A stretch of DNA of 29,046 nt. Source: an uncultured Opitutales bacterium. GTDB lineage: Bacteria; Verrucomicrobiota; Verrucomicrobiia; Opitutales; UBA953. Shown here piece by piece: positions 1 to 5,060 of the stretch. The stretch spans positions 1 to 29,046 of the forward strand of contig CAKUQY010000025.1 of the NCBI GenBank assembly GCA_934675585.1, in the 5' to 3' direction. Numbering within the stretch: the first letter of the stretch is position 1; the number at the start of each line of letters is the position of its first letter. The position numbers were made by a program, and so were the translations under genes. Under the pieces are notes generated by a model. The model did not search any database. It saw nothing but the letters and a program-made list of their open reading frames with translations, and was not told the DNA's origin.

Positions 1-64
1 GGTTGCAGCAGACTCTGTTCCGAGCGTCCCTTCGGGAACGCTCTCCACTTCGTCTGCTACAACC
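1..64. repeat. Imperfect two-tier stem-loop (repeat element?)
   Basis: The outer arms GGTTGCAGCAGAC (1-13) and GTCTGCTACAACC (52-64) pair with one mismatch. Inside is a second hairpin, GAGCGTCCC-TTCG-GGAACGCTC (24-45), with 8 of 9 pairs and a TTCG tetraloop. The window starts at the outer arm, so the true limits are unknown. It could be a palindromic dispersed element or a structured RNA; nothing in the sequence settles which. Confidence 0.45.
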
Positions 65-326
65 AACGTCTTTTCTTAACCCTCTCAACTGTTTTCAGCC
101 AATCCCTTCGGTGTCATCTTAAATGAAGAACAACTCCCAGAATCTTTCCTCTCAAAAAAACCTTCGGTGTCCTTTTTATTTGACGAAATACGGCGCGGAA
201 ACAACAATTCGCGGGAACGGGTTTCCGCGGGAACCAGTTTGTTTTTTAAGACTTTAAAATCCTTATCATTTTTAAAACGCTTACCTTCCCGCAAACTCTC
301 AACTCTCAACTTTCCTAAGTCGCGAT
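65..326. other. Gene-free stretch downstream of the Sel1 gene
   Basis: No convincing gene is seen. It holds two copies of CCTTCGGTGTC (about 106 and 161), two heptamer-like sites near 212-235, and a heptad microrepeat of CTCTCAA/AACTCTCAACT type (294-313); a similar repeat (AGTTAAGAGTTGAAAGTT) occurs near 24887. Open frames here are short and have no recognisable content. Confidence 0.5.
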
Positions 327-1040
327 TTATTTTTCACCAAAACGTTTTAGCAATAATTTCGCGTATTTATTTCCATTTTCGGCAGCTTGTCGATAATAAT
401 TTTTTGCTTTGGGCAAATCGACTTCAACGCCACGCCCCAAGCGATAAGCTTCTCCGAGAAAATATTGAGCTGTGGGATCGCCCGCATCTGCTGCGCACTC
501 AAACCACCAAAGCGCTTCTTCACCATTTTGCTCAACGCCAAATCCCCATGTGTAGCAAATTCCAAGATAAAGCATCGCCCGCACATGTCCTTGACGCGCC
601 GCGGCATAAAACCAATCCACCGCCAACGAATAATTCCATTGCGCACAAACGCCTTCATAATAACAAATCGCTAACGCAAATTGTGATTCTGCGTCGCCCG
701 CACATGCTGCACGATAAAGATAGCGCAAAATTTCTGGACGTGAAATTTTGGGATCAAAACGATATTGCGTTCCCAATTTATATTGCGCGGGAACGTAATT
801 TTGGTCGGCAGCTTTGATGTACCAATCGCGCGCAATCGCCAAATCTCTCTTCGTTTCAATGCCGTAATAATAACAATCTGCCAAATCGTATTGTGCCTTT
901 GGGTCGCCTGCCTTCGCGCGTTCCTGCAACGCTAAAAAATCAAAACAATTATCTTCCTCTGGCAAAACAATTGTCTCGGCGCGCATTGCGGGAACGCAAA
1001 ATGCGAAACAAATAAAACTCAATAAAACGCGCCAAAACAT
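327..1040 (-). CDS. Sel1-repeat (TPR-like) secreted/periplasmic protein
   Basis: A 237-residue protein. The first ~21 residues are a signal peptide (MFWRVLLSFICFAFCVPAMRA, basic residue, hydrophobic core, small-residue cleavage site). The rest is about five Sel1-like helical repeats of ~36 residues, seen as recurring A-x-x-G-(D/H)-x-x-A-Q-(Y/F)-x-L-(G/A) and WxxxAAxxG patterns (e.g. AKAGDPKAQYDLADCYYYG, AADAGDPTAQYFLGEAY). Sel1 repeats act as protein-protein scaffolds; the partner here is unknown. The gene follows rplI on the same strand but is separated from it by an intrinsic terminator, so it is either a read-through gene or has its own promoter. No Shine-Dalgarno sequence is visible at the start. 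Confidence 0.85.
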   Translation of the reverse strand: MFWRVLLSFICFAFCVPAMRAETIVLPEEDNCFDFLALQERAKAGDPKAQYDLADCYYYGIETKRDLAIARDWYIKAADQNYVPAQYKLGTQYRFDPKISRPEILRYLYRAACAGDAESQFALAICYYEGVCAQWNYSLAVDWFYAAARQGHVRAMLYLGICYTWGFGVEQNGEEALWWFECAADAGDPTAQYFLGEAYRLGRGVEVDLPKAKNYYRQAAENGNKYAKLLLKRFGEK

Positions 1041-1078
1041 CTATTTCATTAAAAAGAGCGTTCCCGTAAAACGCAAAC

Positions 1079-1111
1079 AAAAAACCGTTCCCGCAAATTT
1101 TACGGGAACGG
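1079..1111 (-). terminator. Intrinsic terminator after rplI built from two inverted octamers
   Basis: Arms CCGTTCCCG (1085-1093) and CGGGAACGG (1103-1111) pair perfectly over 9 bp with a 9-nt loop. On the minus strand the stem is followed by a TTTTTT run (complement of 1079-1084). It lies 21 nt beyond the rplI stop codon and would end the ribosomal operon. Confidence 0.85.
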
Positions 1112-1131
1112 CTTTGAGATTGCCCAAGCAA

Positions 1132-1692
1132 TTATTCAGCTGCTGGAACTTCTTCTGCTGTTGTTTCTTCAACAGGAGCTTCTTTAGCTTTGCGACCTTT
1201 GCCTTTTTTGCCTTTTGCAACTTCCTTTTCAGGAACTGCTTCTGCAATGAGCTCAACCGTGATTTCTGCAGAAACTGCTGGGTGAATCTTGATCGTTGCG
1301 ACAGATTTGCCGAGCGATTTGATCGAACCATGTTCAAGGTGAATTTGCTTTTTAGCAACTTCGAGACCTTGATCTGCGAGATTCTTTGCGATATCTGTCG
1401 TTGAAATCGAGCCAAAGAGTTTGCCATCGTCGCCACTTTTTACCGTGAACGAAACCGTCACGCCAGCGAGTTTTTCAGCAAATGCCTTTGCTTCATCAAG
1501 CTCTTTCGCTTCGCGAACTGCACGTGCTTTTTTGAGCGCTTCAATTTGCTTGCGATTTGCTTGAGTTACGGGAACTGCAATACCTTGTGGAAGGAGAAAG
1601 TTACGAGCAAAGCCAGCTTTGACCTTAACTTGATCACCTTCAGCGCCAAGACCTGCAACTGGTTTTTTGAGGAGAACTTCTGAGAGTGCCAT
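1132..1692 (-). CDS. rplI: 50S ribosomal protein bL9
   Basis: A 186-residue L9. The N-terminal domain has the family signature (VLLKKPVAGLGAEGDQVKVK followed by GFARNFLLPQGIAV), which binds 23S rRNA. A long charged connecting helix (about 48-75) leads to the C-terminal domain with the KLFGSIST motif. Usual length is ~148; here there are roughly 35 extra C-terminal residues rich in Lys, Ala and Glu (GKKGKGRKAKE then acidic), a low-complexity tail. It is last in the rplY-pth-rpsF-ssb-rplI order. The gene between ssb and rplI in many bacteria, rpsR, is absent (only 40 nt separate them). No heptamer was seen inside the gene, unlike most of the window. Confidence 0.97.
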   Translation of the reverse strand: MALSEVLLKKPVAGLGAEGDQVKVKAGFARNFLLPQGIAVPVTQANRKQIEALKKARAVREAKELDEAKAFAEKLAGVTVSFTVKSGDDGKLFGSISTTDIAKNLADQGLEVAKKQIHLEHGSIKSLGKSVATIKIHPAVSAEITVELIAEAVPEKEVAKGKKGKGRKAKEAPVEETTAEEVPAAE

Positions 1693-1732
1693 AATATTTT
1701 TTGTTTAAATGTTATTGATTGAGATTTGCTAA

Positions 1733-2167
1733 TTAGAAAGGGACGTTCCCGTCATCAATTTGCGATGACGAAACAGCGCGTGATGGATTTTGTGTTGCCA
1801 ATTCTGGAGCCACATCGCCCATCGGCGTGCCCATTTTATCGACAAACGAGAACGATTCAAGCACAACGCCAAGACGCGCACGCTTATCACCCGTCGCCTT
1901 ATCTTCCCATTGATCAAGATGCAAACGACCTTCTACAAGAATCGCACTTCCCTTGCGGAAATAGCGCGCAATCGTTTCTGCAGCTTTACCATAGGCATCA
2001 ATGTCAACATAAGTTACTTCATCTTTGCGCTCACCGTTTTTCATATAAAAAACACGGTTGATCGCAATCGAAAAGCGAACCGTCGCCATATCCGAAGCCG
2101 GCAACTTGCGATAATCTGGATCGCGAGTAAGATTGCCAAGCAAGATAACTCGATTAAAAGACGCCAT
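1733..2167 (-). CDS. ssb: Single-stranded DNA-binding protein
   Basis: A 144-residue SSB. It begins MASFNRVILLGNLTRDPDYR, the family N-terminus, followed by the OB fold to about residue 105 with conserved aromatic positions (YVDIDAYGKAAE, GRLHLDQWED). It ends in DDGNVPF, a variant of the acidic DDDIPF tip that recruits repair and replication partners. The linker is short and polar. It sits between rpsF (19-nt gap) and rplI (40-nt gap), the common rpsF-ssb arrangement, and probably shares their transcript. No Shine-Dalgarno sequence is seen upstream. Confidence 0.97.
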   Translation of the reverse strand: MASFNRVILLGNLTRDPDYRKLPASDMATVRFSIAINRVFYMKNGERKDEVTYVDIDAYGKAAETIARYFRKGSAILVEGRLHLDQWEDKATGDKRARLGVVLESFSFVDKMGTPMGDVAPELATQNPSRAVSSSQIDDGNVPF

Positions 2168-2186
2168 TGTCTAATCAGCGAACGAA

Positions 2187-2465
2187 TTAGAGAGCTTGCA
2201 CCATAATGCGCTTAATCGTGCGATCAAGACGCAATTTTTCACGGAACGAAACCGTGATTGTTTCTGGAGCAGTCACATCAAATTGCACATAATGTGCACT
2301 TGGCATACGACGATCGGTTACGCGGACAAAATCCTTAACCCCGAGATCGTTTTTTGCATCGATGGTTGCGCCCAAAGTTTCAAACAACTTAGTTGCTTTT
2401 TCGATTTGAGCGTCGATAGCTGTATTACGCACGTCAAAAATAACGTTGAAGCGATACTTTTTCAT
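2187..2465 (-). CDS. rpsF: 30S ribosomal protein bS6
   Basis: A 92-residue S6, usual length for the family. It opens MKKYRFNVIFDVRNT and carries the ferredoxin-like fold pattern, ending with an RLDRTIKRIMVQAL helix/strand. S6 pairs with S18 on the 30S platform; the S18 gene is not next to it. Its ATG overlaps the pth TGA in an ATGA arrangement (2462-2465), so translation of the two genes is likely coupled. No Shine-Dalgarno sequence is apparent, consistent with coupling. Confidence 0.96.
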   Translation of the reverse strand: MKKYRFNVIFDVRNTAIDAQIEKATKLFETLGATIDAKNDLGVKDFVRVTDRRMPSAHYVQFDVTAPETITVSFREKLRLDRTIKRIMVQAL

Positions 2466-3043
2466 TTTATTGGTTTTCTATTGATTAAATTTTGTGTAGC
2501 AGGAAGACCTTTTTTAATAATTAAGTCTATGCTGTCGATAATTTCTGGAATTTTTTCTTCGAAGATTTTTTGCTCTTCTTCATTCAATTTGCTCAACACG
2601 TAATCGGCAAGCGGCATTTCACGCACTGGCTTTTGACCAATGCCCACGCGAACACGCACAAAGTCGTTCCCGCAGTGTTGCATAATGTTCGCCACACCAT
2701 TGTGTCCTCCCGCACTGCCGCCAAGCGATAATTTTATCCGCCCAAACTCTAAATTGATGTCATCATAAACAACAATCGCATCCGCAATCTTCAACTTATG
2801 AAAATGCTGATGTGCCTGAACGCATTCACCACTCAAATTCATATACGTACTCGGCTTGCCTAGCCAAAGCGTTCCCGTAGAAGAAACCACTTTCGCAAAC
2901 TCACCCTTAAAAGCCGACTGCAACGAAAAACTCACAGCCATCTTCTTGGCGAGCGCATCCACCACGCGAAAACCCATATTGTGACGAGTATTCTCGTAAG
3001 CTTTGCCAGGATTGCCCAAACCGTATATTGCCGTAACGGGCAT
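2462..3043 (-). CDS. pth: Peptidyl-tRNA hydrolase
   Basis: A 193-residue enzyme that frees tRNA from prematurely released peptidyl-tRNA. From MPVTAIYGLGNPG the conserved residues are Asn11, His21 in TRHNMGF (catalytic base), TYMNLSG, Asp in VYDDINL, and GGSAGGHNG. The frame is open upstream to an ATG at 3076 (11 extra residues), but family proteins begin just before the GLGNPG loop, so I take the ATG at 3043. Length agrees with the usual ~190. It is 61 nt downstream of rplY, a widespread rplY-pth pairing, and overlaps rpsF by 4 nt. Confidence 0.95.
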   Translation of the reverse strand: MPVTAIYGLGNPGKAYENTRHNMGFRVVDALAKKMAVSFSLQSAFKGEFAKVVSSTGTLWLGKPSTYMNLSGECVQAHQHFHKLKIADAIVVYDDINLEFGRIKLSLGGSAGGHNGVANIMQHCGNDFVRVRVGIGQKPVREMPLADYVLSKLNEEEQKIFEEKIPEIIDSIDLIIKKGLPATQNLINRKPIK

Positions 3044-3104
3044 AATTGAATAAAAATTTAAAAGAACAATGCGCAAAATCGCGCCTTCGAATCACCGAAG
3101 TTTA

Positions 3105-3716
3105 CTATTTCTTTGCGTCCGCAGCAGGAACATCCGCAGCAGCTTCTTCAGCAGCCGCATCTTCATCCTCTGACAAGCAAGAAGCAACAACCGTATTTTG
3201 ATTCTTCGGGAACGTTACACCAGGAATTTCTGGAAGATTCGTAACGTGAATAGTTTGGCCAGCATGCAAATTCGTCACATCGACAACAATCGCTTCTGGA
3301 AGATCCTTTGGCAAGCAACGAATCTTGATTTCACGAACAACTTCAAGAATACCGTTTTCCGTCGTCACACCAATGCAGTCGCCCACCGAACGAACTGGAA
3401 TCGAAATCGTCATCACTTCGTCAGCAGCAACTTCAAGAATGTCAACGTGGACAATCTTTTGTGTAACAGCATTGCGTTGGTAATCCTTAATGAGCGACAA
3501 AATTTGCTTGCCGTCATCAATAGCTACTTCAACGAGAGCCGCGTTTTCACCCTTCGCACGCATCATCGTACGGAATTCAACCGCATCAATAATCACTGGC
3601 TTCGAGTTGTTCTTTGCATAAATCACGCCAGGGATTGCACCTGATGCGCGAATGCGACGAGCCGGGCCACGTCCAATGCCGTCGCGAGATTTTACATTGA
3701 GTTTGTATTGTTTCAT
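3105..3716 (-). CDS. rplY: 50S ribosomal protein bL25 (CTC form)
   Basis: A 203-residue L25 of the long CTC type. The N-terminal 5S-rRNA-binding domain (about 1-92) shows RDGIGRGPARRIRASGAIPG and IPGVIYAKN. A beta-rich C-terminal domain follows (VDVTNLHAGQTIHVTNL). The last ~25 residues are an Ala/Glu/Asp-rich tail. It is the first gene of the operon, with a strong promoter about 80 nt upstream and a structured leader. The start is chosen because it gives the family N-terminus; the leader just before it has no Shine-Dalgarno sequence. Confidence 0.96.
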   Translation of the reverse strand: MKQYKLNVKSRDGIGRGPARRIRASGAIPGVIYAKNNSKPVIIDAVEFRTMMRAKGENAALVEVAIDDGKQILSLIKDYQRNAVTQKIVHVDILEVAADEVMTISIPVRSVGDCIGVTTENGILEVVREIKIRCLPKDLPEAIVVDVTNLHAGQTIHVTNLPEIPGVTFPKNQNTVVASCLSEDEDAAAEEAAADVPAADAKK

Positions 3717-3724
3717 TTTAAGAA

Positions 3725-3784
3725 TGTGTCGCTAAGTCGCGGGCCCGCGTCATTGCGGCCGCTCCTCGACTGACACAAGTCGAG
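3725..3784 (-). promoter_or_regulatory. Structured rplY leader with loop-to-start complementarity
   Basis: Near the predicted 5' end the minus strand has a perfect 7-bp hairpin, CTCGACT-TGTGTC-AGTCGAG (3784-3765). Its 6-nt loop TGTGTC is exactly complementary to GACACA (3730-3725), which ends 8 nt before the rplY ATG. Between them are a 12-nt palindrome CGCGGGCCCGCG (3738-3749) and GCGGCCGC (3755-3762). A pseudoknot placing the initiation region in structure is possible. Autogenous control of rplY is known in enterobacteria; the extension to this leader is inference. Confidence 0.4.
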
Positions 3785-3796
3785 ATTTGAAAACTA

Positions 3797-3826
3797 ATTA
3801 TGCCATTTTTTTTAATACTTTGTCAA
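3797..3826 (-). promoter_or_regulatory. Sigma-70-type promoter of the rplY-rplI operon
   Basis: On the minus strand TTGACA (3826-3821) is followed after 18 nt by CATAAT (3802-3797). The -35 is a perfect consensus match and the -10 has five of six bases. Predicted start near 3790, giving a ~74-nt leader that begins just before the 5' hairpin. The surrounding DNA is AT-rich. Confidence 0.75.
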
Positions 3827-3885
3827 TTTTAATTCGCAAAAAACAAAACACAACAACGAGATTTTACTGTTTCACGCAGGAACGA

Positions 3886-3990
3886 CGGGAACGGGATTTA
3901 ATTTTTATCACCGAATTAAACGAAATTTACGAATTTCAAGGAGGCGGCACCGAGCAACGCGAGATGGAACCATTTTTAACTTCGCCATGA
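3886..3990 (-). repeat. Module B copy 1 (inverted)
   Basis: Reverse complement of the units at 8348-8450, 20141-20220 and 25075-25150. The core is ATTCGTAAATTTCGTTTAAT followed by TCGGTGATAAAAAT, preceded by a CTTGAA box and, in this copy and at 8348, by a GTTGCTCGGTACCGCC-like segment. The core has an internal ~10-nt period (three ATTCG/TTCG steps). Confidence 0.8.
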
Positions 3991-4092
3991 TGGGCAGAAG
4001 GCGTGGGCGGGAACGAGGGCGGGAACGCGGCGGTTTTTTTTGAACACAGATGAAACAGACTTTGACAGATTTCACAGTTTTTTTTTGAGTGA

Positions 4093-4313
4093 GCGGGAAC
4101 GCGGGAATGAAAAACCGTAGGTTTAGTAGGAATCAATAGGATTTTTGAGTTGTGCCGAAGGCACTAAAATCGCTTGCGATGGCTAACCCCCACAAAAGCG
4201 AGCGAATTTTATTTTAGTTATTTTTAAACTCGGTCATCGTCATTGTCGCGCGAATGCGCGTCTCGCGTGTGGGGGTAAAACAAAAACAACACCAGTCCCG
4301 AAGGGAGTGAACT
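4093..4313 (+). repeat. Module A copy 1
   Basis: Contains hairpins GTGCC-GAA-GGCAC (4152-4164), ATCGC-TT-GCGAT and AGTCCC-GAA-GGGAGT. The first ~110 bp (4093-4204) recur inverted at 8229-8341, and 4152-4313 recur inverted at 19801-19970. Copy 2 lacks the GTCGCGCGAATGCGCG segment, so the modules differ by internal deletion. Confidence 0.85.
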
Positions 4314-4350
4314 AAAAAAAACTTCACGGGAACGCGGGAACGGGAATTTT

Positions 4351-4457
4351 CTCGCGCAGATCTCGCAGATTGCGCAGATTTTATGGGAGGAGCGGCATCT
4401 TGCCGCTCCATTTTTGTTATTTTTTCTCGCAAACTCCAAGCGCCAACGGCGCGACTT
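4351..4457 (-). repeat. Module C copy 1 (inverted)
   Basis: The centre is a perfect hairpin, GGAGCGGCA-AGA-TGCCGCTCC in the other orientation. It is flanked by a CGCAGAT array with a ~10-nt period (4351-4382) and by CTCGCAAACTCCAAGCGCC. Four further copies lie at 8450, 25156, 28738 and 28933. Confidence 0.85.
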
Positions 4458-4540
4458 ATTTTAGCCTAGGCGCAAGCCCTGGGTAACTAAAAAATAAAAA
4501 ACCAGCCCTGAAAGGGCGGCTCTCTCCACAAACGCCAAAC
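4448..4540 (+). repeat. Module D copy 1
   Basis: Carries GGCGCAAGCCCTGGG and the hairpin GCCCT-GAA-AGGGC, ending CCACAAACGCC. It matches 19490-19593. It is fused to the end of module C here. The joint CGTTTGTGGTGAGAGTCGC recurs near 28723 leading into another copy of C. Confidence 0.8.
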
Positions 4541-4560
4541 ACCACGGGAACGGAATTTTT

Positions 4561-4602
4561 TCATCTAAGAAAACTACGGGGATTTTTTAGGAAACTAAGA
4601 TT
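4561..4602 (-). repeat. Module F copy 1 (inverted)
   Basis: TCATCTAAG...ACTACGG...GGAAACTAAG. It matches, in reverse complement, the units at 19727-19775 and 28878-28931 (CTTAGTTTCC ... CCTTAGATG). Confidence 0.75.
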
Positions 4603-4983
4603 TGTTTTTTTGTAGGTTGCTCGGGAACGCGGTTTTTTTCAACTACGAATTAAACAAATTAAACGAATTTTTTTGTTTGAGGGAACGAATTTAAGGGTAA
4701 AAACGAGAACGCGGGAACGCCAAAAACGCGAAGCGTCTCCCATTGATAACCCTAAGTAATTTTGAGCAACGCGAAAAATCACTTGGGGTAAAATCCCAAA
4801 CCCAAAAAACTTGAAAGGTTTCCCAATTTGTCGCGGAAACGAAAAAACGGAAAGCGAAGATAAAGTTTTCGCCTTCTCGAAAATTTGTGTTCCCGCGAAA
4901 AATAAAATGCGTTCCCGCGACATCGTTCGTGCCCCGTTCCCGCGAACGTTAGCGAGCGAGCGTAAGCTACTCGCAATCGGTGT

Positions 4984-5020
4984 AAAAAAACGTTCCCGCA
5001 AAGTTGCCTTCACGGGAACG
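4984..5020 (-). terminator. Intrinsic terminator of the first PEP-CTERM gene
   Basis: Octamers CGTTCCCG (4991-4998) and CGGGAACG (5013-5020) form the outer stem. The inner TGAAG/CTTTG extends it (three Watson-Crick pairs and two G-T wobbles) to a GCAA tetraloop. On the minus strand TTTTTTT follows directly. The stem lies 41-70 nt beyond the stop codon and is conserved after the second PEP-CTERM gene. Confidence 0.9.
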
Positions 5021-5060
5021 CCAAAACAATATGAAAAATCCTTAAAGTCCGTTTTGAAAT

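Larger units (their letters stand above)
3831..4983. other. Gene-free repeat mosaic between the rplY promoter and the first PEP-CTERM gene
   Basis: About 1.15 kb without a supportable gene. Nearly all of 3886-4602 is copies of modules found in the other large gaps, annotated separately. The remainder, 4603-4940, is AT-rich with scattered octamers. Open frames here translate repeats and include stretches shared only because the DNA repeats are shared. Confidence 0.7.

Noticed and set aside
1..64. Integron attC-like site
   Set aside because: The arms are palindromic but do not carry the RYYYAAC/GTTRRRY core, and no integrase is present.
167..817. 216-codon plus-strand open frame
   Set aside because: Antisense to the Sel1-repeat gene, with no recognisable features.
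3044..3076. 11-codon longer start for pth
   Set aside because: The extension is not part of the family N-terminus, and the ATG at 3043 gives the usual beginning.
3721..3790. tRNA gene in the GC-rich leader of rplY
   Set aside because: No cloverleaf, T-loop or CCA end; it is better explained as a structured leader.
4639..5013. Minus-strand ORF (GTG start) after PEP-CTERM gene 1, sharing ~27 N-terminal residues with an ORF at 25344-25616
   Set aside because: It starts inside the terminator hairpin and similarity ends where the duplicated DNA ends; the shared peptide is explained by the conserved terminator block.
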